DNA from: DAISIK01 sp036822055
GTDB lineage: Bacteria; Verrucomicrobiota; Verrucomicrobiia; Opitutales; Puniceicoccaceae
DNA: 56,825 nucleotides
Reading direction: 5' to 3'
Assembly (NCBI GenBank): GCA_036822055.1
Contig: DAISIK010000015.1
Span: 1 to 56,825 of the forward strand
This document shows positions 16,624-23,791 of this stretch, in pieces. Both the position numbers and the translations under genes were made by a program. Every line of letters begins with the position of its first letter. Within the stretch, counting starts at the first letter, position 1. The notes beneath the pieces were generated by a model. The model was not told the DNA's origin, ran no database searches, and was given only the letters and a program-made list of their open reading frames with translations.

Positions 16624-18731
16624 ACACCCTTGTTGCAGGCAACCCGCTCCGGGCTGATCGGCTCCCCTACTGCCACTCCCGCTACCAATCGCTCCGTCGG
16701 CCCGCCCGCGAGGTAAACATCGGTGGTGTCATCATAGGGGGTTCGCGCCCCCTCGCAGTCCAGTCGATGACCACCACCAACACCGAGGATGTGGCGGCCA
16801 CTGTCCGGCAGACCATCGAACTCGCCGAGGCCGGTTGCGACATCGTCCGGATTACAGCACCCACCACTCGCGCTGCCCGTGCCCTAAAGGAAATTCGAGC
16901 CCAGGTATCAGCCGCTGGATTTACGGTCCCCTTGGTTGCAGATATTCATTTTGCCCCCAAGGCCGCACTCGAGGCAGCTGAACACGTGGAAAAAGTCCGC
17001 ATCAACCCCGGCAATTATGCCGACAATAAAAAGTTTGCCGTTCGGGAGTATTCAGACAGCGAATACGAGCGCGAGTTGGAGCGACTTCACGAAGAGTTTT
17101 CTCCCATCGTTCTGAAGTGCAAGTCTCTCGGACGCGCCATGCGGATCGGAACCAACCACGGGTCCCTTTCCGACCGGATCATGAATCGTTTCGGCGATAC
17201 CCCTGAGGGAATGGTCCAATCGGCTTTAGAGTTCATCCGCATCGCTGAAAGCCACGGCTATCGCGACATTGTGCTCTCGATGAAGGCGAGCAACCCCAAG
17301 GTCATGATCGAGGCCTACCGGCTGGCCGTCGCCCGAATGCTGGAGGAGGATATGCACTACCCCCTCCATTTAGGGGTCACCGAGGCGGGCGACGGCGAAG
17401 ATGCCCGGGTCAAGAGCGCCATTGGAATTGGAGCCCTGCTCTACGATGGGCTCGGAGATACCATCCGCGTCTCCCTGACGGAAGATCCCATTCACGAGGT
17501 CCCCTTCGGTCGCGAACTGGCACGCCGAACAGACCTTTTGTGGTCAAGTCAAGGCGGACAATCGGCGCAGGCCGCACCCCGGGCATTCGACTCGGTCGAT
17601 CCCTTTGAATTCTCCCGACGCGAGGTGGCAACCATTAGGCTTACGGCACCACAATGCGACCAATCCGCTGCCGATACCGCAGCAGAACCCTTCACTGGCA
17701 GCGGTCAACCTCCCCGTGTTCTGGTCCCCGTTCGCCGTTCAGCCTCCGCCTGGGAGACCATCGCCCGCGACGTTTTGGCCGTTCAAAAGCGTTTTCAGGA
17801 CGCCAAGATCGAGGGGATCATCCTCACCGTCAACGAGCAGACCAACCCAAGAGACTTGACCGCTCTCGCTACCAGCCTCAATGGGCTCATCCAGCTCCTC
17901 GTTCTGGAGGGTCCTTTGACCCCCCAACTCGGGGAGGCCCTCGCATCCAGCCCTCTACCCATTGGTTGGTCGGCACCGGTTGAACCAGACGGTGAATCCA
18001 TTGGCTCGTTTATCAGCCAGGTTGCAGCATTCAATTTCCTGCCTATCCTCACCCTCAATCCTGCCCGGATCTCTGCTTTGTCCATCAGTGCAGGTTTCAA
18101 CCAACCAGCAGTTGTGACCCTTCAGGCGCCCAAAAGCGACCATGGGAACCACCACCCTCTGGGGGCTTATCGCTACCTGGCCGAGTGCCTCAAGGAGGCC
18201 TCCGTAGCTCCAGCCCTTTGGATTCGCAACCAAACCACCACGGCACTGCTCCCGGATGATTATTTCACCTCGAGGCTCACCGAATCGAGTCTTCTTGCCG
18301 GTGCCCTGCTTTGCGATGGACTCGGAGACTGGATCAGCGTGGAGACTGAGCCTGATCTTGCCCGTGCTACCGCTCTCGCCTACAACATCCTACAAGGCAC
18401 TCGGACCCGCGTCACCAAGACCGAGTACGTAGCCTGCCCGAGCTGCGGGCGGACCCTCTTCGACCTGCAGTCCACCACCCAGAAGATACGCAGCCGCACC
18501 GATCACCTCAAGGGCGTGACCATCGCTATTATGGGATGCATCGTCAACGGCCCCGGAGAAATGGCCGACGCCGATTTTGGCTACGTTGGGGGAGCCCCCG
18601 GCAAAGTGAATCTCTATGTAGGAAAAACCTGCGTGAAAACCGGCATTCCAGAAGCTGAGGCTGTTGATCGGCTGATTGATCTAATCCACGAACATGGCAA
18701 ATGGTTCGACCCTCCACTAAAGGCAGATTAG
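16620..18731 (+). CDS. ispG: 4-hydroxy-3-methylbut-2-enyl diphosphate synthase, long form
   Basis: IspG reductively opens ME-cPP to HMBPP, the penultimate MEP-pathway step. The N-terminal TIM barrel includes PLAVQSMTTTNTEDVAATV, PLVADIHFAPKAALEAA and VRINPGN. The [4Fe-4S] ligands are at the C-terminus: CPSCGRTLFDLQ and MGCIVNGPGEMADADFGY. At 703 aa it is far longer than the 370-430 aa E. coli type; the extra 250-300 residues between barrel and cluster domain (about 300-590) are the insert seen in plant, chlamydial and Bacteroidetes enzymes. It overlaps rseP by four bases and the next gene by 31. Confidence 0.96.
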   Translation: MNTLVAGNPLRADRLPYCHSRYQSLRRPAREVNIGGVIIGGSRPLAVQSMTTTNTEDVAATVRQTIELAEAGCDIVRITAPTTRAARALKEIRAQVSAAGFTVPLVADIHFAPKAALEAAEHVEKVRINPGNYADNKKFAVREYSDSEYERELERLHEEFSPIVLKCKSLGRAMRIGTNHGSLSDRIMNRFGDTPEGMVQSALEFIRIAESHGYRDIVLSMKASNPKVMIEAYRLAVARMLEEDMHYPLHLGVTEAGDGEDARVKSAIGIGALLYDGLGDTIRVSLTEDPIHEVPFGRELARRTDLLWSSQGGQSAQAAPRAFDSVDPFEFSRREVATIRLTAPQCDQSAADTAAEPFTGSGQPPRVLVPVRRSASAWETIARDVLAVQKRFQDAKIEGIILTVNEQTNPRDLTALATSLNGLIQLLVLEGPLTPQLGEALASSPLPIGWSAPVEPDGESIGSFISQVAAFNFLPILTLNPARISALSISAGFNQPAVVTLQAPKSDHGNHHPLGAYRYLAECLKEASVAPALWIRNQTTTALLPDDYFTSRLTESSLLAGALLCDGLGDWISVETEPDLARATALAYNILQGTRTRVTKTEYVACPSCGRTLFDLQSTTQKIRSRTDHLKGVTIAIMGCIVNGPGEMADADFGYVGGAPGKVNLYVGKTCVKTGIPEAEAVDRLIDLIHEHGKWFDPPLKAD

Positions 18732-19339
18732 CCACCCTTTTTTTCCTCTTCGCCGTCATCCCATGGCTGACAGCAGTTGGAGGGCCATCCCTCAATTGGA
18801 ATCTTCATTCAAACCGCGACGGCATCCTCATTGAGGTAGCCCCCACCCCCGGCTCATCGATCCGGACGTTTCGCGCCACCACCATTCTGCAGGTTGGCCA
18901 CCGGGCGCTGGCCGAATTTCTCATCGATCCAAACCATTATTCAACCTGGATGCCTGACACTTCGGAAGTTCGGATCTTGGAAACCGATCCCGAACGTTCA
19001 GTGGCTTATTTTGTTTCCAATACACCGTGGCCAGCGAAGGATCGAGATGGAGTCTATGAGTCTACCCTCCAGACTCTTGACGACGCTGAAGCATCAATCC
19101 TGATCAACATCCGCGCCCTCCCTGATAGGCTCCCCCCGGTTAAGGGAAAAGTCCGGATTCCCAGCGCCGAAGGCTTCTGGCTTCTTCGGCCGATCAGCCC
19201 CTCCAGCACAAAGGTAACCTATCAATTTCATTGCGAACCAGGTGCCTCCCTCCCGTCCTGGATCGTTAATCAGCAAACGACCACCATTCCCAAAGAAACC
19301 TTCATCAATCTTCGGAAACTCTTTTCCGATCGTTCCTAA
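18701..19339 (+). CDS. Secreted START-like lipid-binding domain protein
   Basis: The 212-aa protein starts with a signal peptide-like segment (basic residues, then LATLFFLFAVIPWLTAVGG). The rest resembles the START/polyketide-cyclase fold: VGHRALAEFLIDPNHYSTWMP, then a DRDGVYES strand, a GFWLLRPISPSSTKVTYQFH strand region, and a final amphipathic helix after PSWIVNQ. Such domains bind lipids or hydrophobic ligands. Here export to the periplasm is inferred. It overlaps the end of ispG by 31 bases, an indication of cotranscription with the isoprenoid cluster. The function is unknown. It is the last gene before the repeat island. Confidence 0.7.
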   Translation: MVRPSTKGRLATLFFLFAVIPWLTAVGGPSLNWNLHSNRDGILIEVAPTPGSSIRTFRATTILQVGHRALAEFLIDPNHYSTWMPDTSEVRILETDPERSVAYFVSNTPWPAKDRDGVYESTLQTLDDAEASILINIRALPDRLPPVKGKVRIPSAEGFWLLRPISPSSTKVTYQFHCEPGASLPSWIVNQQTTTIPKETFINLRKLFSDRS

Positions 19340-19381
19340 GCCTGGCATCGCCAGCGGAACCCGTCGAAGGGAAGAACAAGG

Positions 19382-19411
19382 GAAGAAGGGGTCAAACGCA
19401 AAATTTAAAGA
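19382..19411 (+). repeat. 30-bp repeat, copy A (left edge of island)
   Basis: The 30-base unit runs from GAAGAAGGGGTC through AAACGC to AAATTTAAAGA. It is identical to copy B on the other side of the N gap and is found nearly intact but inverted as copy F at 20749-20780. It begins 42 bases after the stop of the START-like gene and marks the left boundary of the accessory island. Confidence 0.9.
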
Positions 19412-19511
19412 NNNNNNNNNNNNNNNNNNNNNNNNNNNNNNNNNNNNNNNNNNNNNNNNNNNNNNNNNNNNNNNNNNNNNNNNNNNNNNNNNNNNNNNNN
19501 NNNNNNNNNNN
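19412..19511. other. Assembly gap of exactly 100 N
   Basis: One hundred undetermined bases join two contig ends that carry the same 30-bp repeat. Exactly 100 N is a common placeholder for a gap of unknown length, so real sequence, possibly a complete transposable element, may be missing here. Confidence 0.98.
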
Positions 19512-19541
19512 GAAGAAGGGGTCAAACGCAAAATTTAAAGA
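19512..19541 (+). repeat. 30-bp repeat, copy B
   Basis: Identical to copy A, directly right of the gap. On the minus strand its TAA (19537-19535) is the stop codon of the decayed transposase reading frame, so the repeat consists of the last codons of that gene plus its 3' flank. Confidence 0.9.
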
Positions 19542-19675
19542 TTTTTCCGATTGACCAAACTACCCACCTAGTTTGGATGCCCCATCGCAAGTCGTTTTGC
19601 CATCCGCGGCTTCTTCGACGTGGTCTCCTTCCGCAGCTTCTTTGCGATCCGAATTTTCCAGTCGGCGCCTTTGGG
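19535..19675 (-). pseudogene. C-terminal remnant of an IS200/RAYT-like transposase
   Basis: On the minus strand the frame reads DWKIRIAKKLRKETT, then MAKRLAMGHPN, an in-frame TAG (19570-19568), and VGSLVNRKNL before TAA. The pattern of two Thr, then an L-x-MG-x-P motif followed by V-x-x-L-x-x-R matches the C-terminal helix-turn-helix end of many REP-associated tyrosine transposases. Only about 45 codons remain; the catalytic HUH domain is absent, and an internal stop interrupts the tail. The 5' side is cut off by repeat copy C. The match is by memory of family patterns, so moderate confidence. Confidence 0.55.
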
Positions 19676-19712
19676 ACTGCCGGCGAGGGCCGAGGGAAGA
19701 AGCAAAGGCGAG

Positions 19713-19731
19713 AGGAAGGGGTCAAACGCAA
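19713..19731 (+). repeat. Repeat copy C (short form)
   Basis: GAGGAAGGGGTCAAACGCA repeats the core of copies A and B but then continues into an A-rich run rather than AAATTTAAAGA. It separates the transposase remnant from the Fic remnant. Confidence 0.75.
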
Positions 19732-19749
19732 AAAAAGGAGGGAAGAAGG

Positions 19750-19863
19750 GTTTTGGAAACCAAAGGCATTGTGAAGCAGGTTGGAGACTCCAAACGGGAC
19801 CGCGTTTCTCGCGCCGGGGCAGTGCTGGATATTCTCGAAGAACCAGCCAAGTTGATGCTCTGA
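19750..19863 (+). pseudogene. C-terminal remnant of a Fic-family protein
   Basis: The plus-strand frame gives VLETKGIVKQVGDSKR, then DRVSRAGAVLDILEEPAKL and a TGA. A glycine/aspartate turn followed by a basic residue, DRV, and a helix ending in LDILEEPA resembles the last 35 residues of Fic/DUF4172-type proteins, after the adenylylating Fic domain. The motif HPFxDGNGR and everything upstream is missing, because the sequence is broken at repeat copy C. It is probably non-functional. The assignment is based on a short match. Confidence 0.45.
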
Positions 19864-19886
19864 GGTCGAAGCGGCAGGGAATTGCT

Positions 19887-20312
19887 CTAGGATGGTACAT
19901 CCAAAAAGGGGTTAATGACGGTAAGCCGTCCATAGAACTGGCCGTGATTTAGATCTTCGCTGTAAACGATGCGTGCACCCAAGCGCTCGGCTGCCGCAAG
20001 GATGGCCCCATCCCAATACGAGATCTGGAATCGAAGCGAGTTGCGGATGCCAAGAACAACTAATGAGGCATCGACTGCTGCCAATGGAAATTTTTCGAAA
20101 CGCTCGATTAAGGCCAGTGCCCTCTCTGGCGAAAGAGGCTGCTTCAATTTCCCCGTCACCGTAACGTAAAACTCTTGTAGCACTTGAGCGGAAAGACCGA
20201 ATTCCTCCCGCTCGATCAGGCGTAGCGCGGCCGCTTTTTTACCGGTACCCGCTTCCGAACCATCCACCGCGTAGATGAGAATGTTCGTATCGAAAAAGCT
20301 CTCAACGGTCAT
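19887..20312 (-). CDS. vapC: PIN-domain toxin VapC
   Basis: The 141-aa PIN nuclease has the expected acidic residues: Asp in FFDTNILIYA, Glu in QVLQEFYV, Asp in SYWDGAILAAAE and Asp in YSEDLN. VapC toxins cut RNA, usually tRNA, to stop translation. The frame is open to 20414, but the ATG at 20312 is preceded by GGGAGG with an ideal spacer and overlaps the antitoxin stop by 11 bases, the usual coupled arrangement. It sits in the repeat island beside remnants of mobile genes, which suggests horizontal acquisition. It appears intact. Confidence 0.9.
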   Translation of the reverse strand: MTVESFFDTNILIYAVDGSEAGTGKKAAALRLIEREEFGLSAQVLQEFYVTVTGKLKQPLSPERALALIERFEKFPLAAVDASLVVLGIRNSLRFQISYWDGAILAAAERLGARIVYSEDLNHGQFYGRLTVINPFLDVPS

Positions 20313-20532
20313 AGATATCCTCCCTAGACCATTTTCGCTCACCAAGCTCAGCGGTCGACTGTGTGCAAAGATCAAGAATTTCCCTTCGGGCTTCCTCCCT
20401 GCGCCTTTGATCACTGACTAACCCCTGAAGATAATCACGCACTAGCGCATTGACGGAGGTAGCCCGGCTGGCTGCAATTTCGCGAGCATCGTCCAGCATC
20501 TCTTCATCGATCCTCAAAGTAATATTTTTCAT
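20302..20532 (-). CDS. vapB: Ribbon-helix-helix antitoxin VapB
   Basis: This 76-aa protein starts MKNITLRIDEEMLDDAR, a ribbon-helix-helix DNA-binding strand and helix, continuing ATSVNALVRDYLQ. The C-terminal half (ELGERKWSREDIYD) is acidic and aromatic, as expected for the toxin-neutralising tail. The reading frame extends up to 20577, but the ATG at 20532 matches family N-termini and places the palindromic operator directly upstream rather than inside the gene. It overlaps vapC by 11 bases. RHH antitoxins of this type generally repress their own promoter. Confidence 0.88.
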   Translation of the reverse strand: MKNITLRIDEEMLDDAREIAASRATSVNALVRDYLQGLVSDQRRREEARREILDLCTQSTAELGERKWSREDIYDR

Positions 20533-20535
20533 TTT

Positions 20536-20560
20536 GCACATAATTATGTGGATTATGTGC
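20536..20560 (-). promoter_or_regulatory. Palindromic operator candidate of vapBC
   Basis: A perfect 14-bp palindrome CACATAATTATGTG (20537-20550) is followed by a further half-site, so that GCACATAAT and ATTATGTGC also form a 9-bp inverted repeat with a 7-base spacer. Three half-sites therefore lie within 25 bases, starting 4 bases before the vapB ATG. Ribbon-helix-helix antitoxins bind such paired sites, so autoregulation is the natural reading. Confidence 0.65.
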
Positions 20561-20605
20561 ATTGTCAAAGCTGTCATACCTCAATTCTGATTCTAGTCGA
20601 GCTGT

Positions 20606-20740
20606 GCGAGAAGAAGGGATCAAACGCTAATGGCACTTAGTTAAGGTCAGGTGCGGCACTCCAAGGCTCTTTCTAAACAGGTGCGAAACCCCGAAAAACG
20701 GACTTAACTAAGCGCCATGGGCGTTTGACCCCTTCTCCGC
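20606..20740. repeat. Hairpin element with about 40-bp terminal inverted repeats
   Basis: The left arm (20606-20648) and the reverse complement of the right arm (20701-20740) share the order GAAG, GG-x-TCAAACGC, ATGGC-x-CTTAGTTAAG. A 52-base centre separates them. The arms differ at several positions, so it is an old or diverged palindrome. It has no reading frame and looks like a MITE or a REP-type bipartite element related to copies A-C and F. It lies between the vapBC operator and the downstream deaminase gene. Confidence 0.75.
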
Positions 20741-20748
20741 ACCCGCCT

Positions 20749-20780
20749 TCTTTAAATTTTGCGTTTGACCCCTTTTCCGC
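20749..20780 (-). repeat. Repeat copy F (inverted, right edge of island)
   Basis: TCTTTAAATTTTGCGTTTGA and the following CCCCTTTTCC are the reverse complement of copies A and B with one clear mismatch. With copy A it frames the whole 1.4-kb island as inverted terminal copies. It ends 15 bases before the stop codon of the deaminase gene. Confidence 0.85.
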
Positions 20781-20794
20781 GTAAGAAACTTGGG

Positions 20795-21739
20795 TTACCT
20801 AAGCGCCTCAAAGCCGTTGGCCGCGATCTGGGCGAGTTCTGAGCGGGTAAACCTCAAGTCGATTGCCAATGCGTAGTATTCTTCACTCAGCGTGTTCCCG
20901 AACATAAACGGGTCGTCAGAATTAATCGTACAGCGGATCCCGGCGTCAAAAAGCTGGCGAATGGGATGCTTCGTCATTTCGGGGATACCCTCGACCTGCA
21001 GCTTTAGGTTGCTAATCGGGCAGACATCCAGAGTTACTTCTCGCTCAAGAAGGAGCTCCACCACGGCGGGATCTTCGATGCAGCGCACGCCGTGCTGAAT
21101 CCGGCGAACGCCCAGCTCCTCCACGCAGCGTCGCACAAATGCAGCGGGCATGAATTCCCCCGCGTGGGCCTTCAGTACCTTACCAGCCTCCCCCGTCTCC
21201 CGCCAGACCCTCGCCGTCCACGACTCAAGCGGTAAGTATTCCGGACCGTGGAGATCAATCCCCGCAAGTTGGGCCCAGTTCTTGCAATCGTCGATAATCT
21301 CCCGGCCAAGCCCGTGGTAATCGTTGTGGCACATACCCATGAAAACCTTTACCTCGAGACCTTTCGGCGCAGCTTCAAGAATCGCACTCACCACCTCTTC
21401 GCCACTCATTTGACCACTGAGAAGCGCCCCGTGGTGAAAGCTTGTTTCGACATACCGGCAATTCTGGTCGGCACAGTTCCTGAGAATAACCTTGGCAGCT
21501 TCATGATAAGCCTCCGCGGAATTGAAAACTGCGGTCGCCACCTCGGCGTATATCTCCATGAAGTGTTCGAAGTCGCGGTACCGGAAGCCATCGTCCCACA
21601 TCGGTGGCTTGTCCAGATACCGTCCCGGGATAGCTTTTTGAAAGAGTTCGAGCGGGCAGGCTCCCTCGAGGTGGAGGTGTGTCTCGGTCTTGGGAAGAGA
21701 TTGCACAAACTCGCGGAGATCGGGATCTGGCGTGTACAT
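20795..21739 (-). CDS. add: Adenosine deaminase family protein
   Basis: The 314-aa metal-dependent TIM-barrel hydrolase deaminates adenosine or a related purine. KTETHLHLEGACP provides the paired His zinc ligands; KAHAGEFMPA contains the metal His and catalytic Glu; RIQHGVRCIEDP gives the catalytic His; TINSDDPFMFG supplies the Asp pair. These are the adenosine/adenine deaminase blocks; exact base preference cannot be read. The ATG at 21739 follows the TAG of the upstream oxygenase by one base; an ATG at 21772 (in the oxygenase coding end) is also possible but neither has a strong ribosome site. The gene is cotranscribed with the oxygenase. Confidence 0.88.
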   Translation of the reverse strand: MYTPDPDLREFVQSLPKTETHLHLEGACPLELFQKAIPGRYLDKPPMWDDGFRYRDFEHFMEIYAEVATAVFNSAEAYHEAAKVILRNCADQNCRYVETSFHHGALLSGQMSGEEVVSAILEAAPKGLEVKVFMGMCHNDYHGLGREIIDDCKNWAQLAGIDLHGPEYLPLESWTARVWRETGEAGKVLKAHAGEFMPAAFVRRCVEELGVRRIQHGVRCIEDPAVVELLLEREVTLDVCPISNLKLQVEGIPEMTKHPIRQLFDAGIRCTINSDDPFMFGNTLSEEYYALAIDLRFTRSELAQIAANGFEALR

Positions 21740-21740
21740 T

Positions 21741-22658
21741 CTATTTTGCTTGGGAGGCCATGATGCGTCCATGAATGTAGTCGCCCGCTGTCATCGAATC
21801 GTAGCGAAGCGGATTGGCTTCGCTGACGCAGCTTGGAATAGTCTCGATCAGAACGTCGGGGTCGGGGTCGCTGAAAAAGGCAATGGATTGCCGACCATTT
21901 TTCATGGCCGCAGGACGGGGAACAACGCGATGCGGCGTTGATTTAAAAACGTCATTCGACCAGCGGGCCATCAAATCACCGGTATTGATGACCACGGTTC
22001 CCGGAATCGGTGGAGCGTCGATCCACTGCCCGGCTAGATTCTGCACCTGAAGTCCTCCTGCATTGTCCTGAAAAAGAAGGGTCAGGGTGCCGTAGTCGGT
22101 GTGGGCGCCGGCACCCAGCTGTCCTTCCTCGACTGTCTCAACCGGCGGGTAGTGGAGGAGACGAAGGGTTTGCGTCAAGCCGGTATGACGCTCGTCGAAG
22201 TAGCCCAAGGGCAAGTCAAGAGACAGGGCAAATGCCGCCATCACATCTGAGGCGACCCGAACTACCCTTCGATGAAAGACCCGCATAAAAGCCTCAAACT
22301 GAGGGTTGGGCCAGTAATCCGGACCACTAGGGCAGGCGGCAAGGTTGCGAAAGGTGAAGGTCTCTTTGAGATCCGCTGGCTTGGTCGGGTCGAGAGCCTC
22401 GCCCTGCATGCCGGTATAACCGTGATTCTTCTCTGGATCAAAGGGCACCTTGAATTTGTCCTCCGAACCAAACTGAGAGTGCGCTACTGTAAAAGCCGCC
22501 TCAAGCAGGTCCTCGGACATCCCAAAATTTTTCAGGTAAGTGAACCCGACTTCGTGAGCCGCCTCATGGATTTCAGACGCCACCTTTTCGCGCCCGCTTT
22601 GAGACCCTTCCAGAAAAGGCCCCATATCGATAATCGGTAATCTGAAGCTTGTTGACAT
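21741..22658 (-). CDS. Isopenicillin-N-synthase-like 2OG-Fe(II) oxygenase
   Basis: This 305-aa non-haem iron oxygenase has the N-terminal DIOX_N domain (LPIIDMGPFLEG) and a C-terminal jelly roll with the iron triad HTDYGTLTLL (HxD) and the later His in KSTPHRVVPRP. RQSIAFFSDPD is the RxS motif that binds 2-oxoglutarate in this superfamily. Many bacterial homologues act on small molecules unrelated to penicillin. Its direct link to an adenosine deaminase gene hints at purine or modified-nucleoside metabolism, which is inference. The ATG at 22658 is followed by a typical MSTSFRLPIID start. Confidence 0.87.
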   Translation of the reverse strand: MSTSFRLPIIDMGPFLEGSQSGREKVASEIHEAAHEVGFTYLKNFGMSEDLLEAAFTVAHSQFGSEDKFKVPFDPEKNHGYTGMQGEALDPTKPADLKETFTFRNLAACPSGPDYWPNPQFEAFMRVFHRRVVRVASDVMAAFALSLDLPLGYFDERHTGLTQTLRLLHYPPVETVEEGQLGAGAHTDYGTLTLLFQDNAGGLQVQNLAGQWIDAPPIPGTVVINTGDLMARWSNDVFKSTPHRVVPRPAAMKNGRQSIAFFSDPDPDVLIETIPSCVSEANPLRYDSMTAGDYIHGRIMASQAK

Positions 22659-22854
22659 ACCGCAGATTCAAGCAATCCCAGTGCCATTCTCCTTCGACCA
22701 CGGCAAAGATCTCGCGAACATCGGTGCCATGATCCTTCTAAATCCTCGACCAACAAACATCAAAACTCGCAGCTAACCAATCAGCCCGCCCTCCTCGCTT
22801 GAGACCACTCACGAGAACCACAGCCCAACCTTTTAGGTCGTACAATTCGGAATG

Positions 22855-22895
22855 CAACAGGAACCTATGGGGTCCCCCAATTCAGTTCCTTGTTG
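22855..22895. repeat. Stem-loop in the divergent intergenic region
   Basis: CAACAGGAAC pairs with GTTCCTTGTTG with a single bulged base, enclosing about 20 bases. It lacks a following T-run on either strand, so a terminator is unlikely. It might be a regulatory hairpin or a worn repeat; role unknown. Confidence 0.35.
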
Positions 22896-23015
22896 AAAGC
22901 CAAACGCAAGCGACCCCTAACAAAAATTTCGATCGAACCCCATCCGGTCTCCAAATCCCCAAAACAAATCCCAAATGGCCAGGGTCACCTTTTCGTAATC
23001 CATCCACCGGCCAGG

Positions 23016-23044
23016 TTGACACTTGATCCGAAATTGCCTTAGAA
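23016..23044 (+). promoter_or_regulatory. Possible sigma70-type promoter of the outer-membrane gene
   Basis: A perfect TTGACA is followed after 17 bases by TTAGAA, a weak -10 match, 22 bases before the ATG at 23066. The -35 is good and the spacing ideal; the -10 is poor. Confidence 0.3.
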
Positions 23045-23065
23045 AATCATTTCAAACTACAAACC

Positions 23066-23791
23066 ATGAAATTGCTCCCCAACACCTTCCGTCCCGCCTT
23101 TCTCGTCGGGTCACTCCTCGTGCCTGCCGCTGTCATGGCTACCATCGATGTCGCCATCAAAGGGGGCGTCATTCTTCCGCTGTCAGGTACGTTTCACGAA
23201 TCCATTAGCGATGGCTTCTTTTCCATCGATTCCAAATCCTTCGACGATATCTACGACCCCATCGGAACCATCGGCATCGAGGTGATTGGACATACTGGAT
23301 CTCGAAGCCAGATCTTCGCTGGATTTGCCTACGAAAATGGGGAGGCTGACCGTCTCGCCGTCGGCAGTGTTCCCGGTCTCGGCGGAAGCGAGGTATTGGC
23401 AAAATTTGACGACTATACTGCCTACAGCTTTTACCTCGGCGCCCGTTACATTTTCGACGCTCCCGGCAATCTCTATCCATTCGTCAGTGTCCTCGGGGGC
23501 TATAAGCGTGTTAACGAAATCAGCGTCGACCTGACCATCCCCGATGCCAACATTAACACTGGCAAGGTAGCTTTCTACGATGAGAGTGACGTCCTCTTCG
23601 GAGGATTTGACGTGGGCCTTCGCTACCAGTTCTCCCCCTCCTTCTCGGTTGTTGGCGAGGTCGGACTTCGCTACCAAACTAAACTTGACGATGACGACGC
23701 AGCGATCTCTGCCCTCGGTCTCGAGAATCTCAACGACGGGGAAGGTTTCCTGACCGTACCCCTCACCATCTCGGCAAACTTGACCTTCTGA
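23066..23791 (+). CDS. Small outer-membrane beta-barrel protein
   Basis: The 241-aa product has a signal peptide (MKLLPNTFRPAFLVGSLLVP, cleavage likely after AVMA). The mature part alternates hydrophobic and polar residues and ends in LTISANLTF, a C-terminal Phe strand recognised by the BAM complex. Aromatic strands such as YSFYLGARYIF, GGFDVGLRYQFSPSFSVVGE and VGLRYQTKL suggest an eight-stranded OmpA/OmpW-like barrel. The function is unknown. It is monocistronic. Confidence 0.75.
   Translation: MKLLPNTFRPAFLVGSLLVPAAVMATIDVAIKGGVILPLSGTFHESISDGFFSIDSKSFDDIYDPIGTIGIEVIGHTGSRSQIFAGFAYENGEADRLAVGSVPGLGGSEVLAKFDDYTAYSFYLGARYIFDAPGNLYPFVSVLGGYKRVNEISVDLTIPDANINTGKVAFYDESDVLFGGFDVGLRYQFSPSFSVVGEVGLRYQTKLDDDDAAISALGLENLNDGEGFLTVPLTISANLTF

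Larger units (their letters stand above)
22659..23065. other. 407-bp divergent intergenic region
   Basis: No convincing coding sequence is present between the oxygenase and the outer-membrane gene; short frames lack family resemblance. It holds a stem-loop at 22855-22895 and a possible sigma70-like promoter at 23016-23044, listed separately. Confidence 0.6.

Noticed and set aside
19094..19538. Open frames running through the N block
   Set aside because: They are artefacts of translating unknown bases; both ends are repeat sequence.
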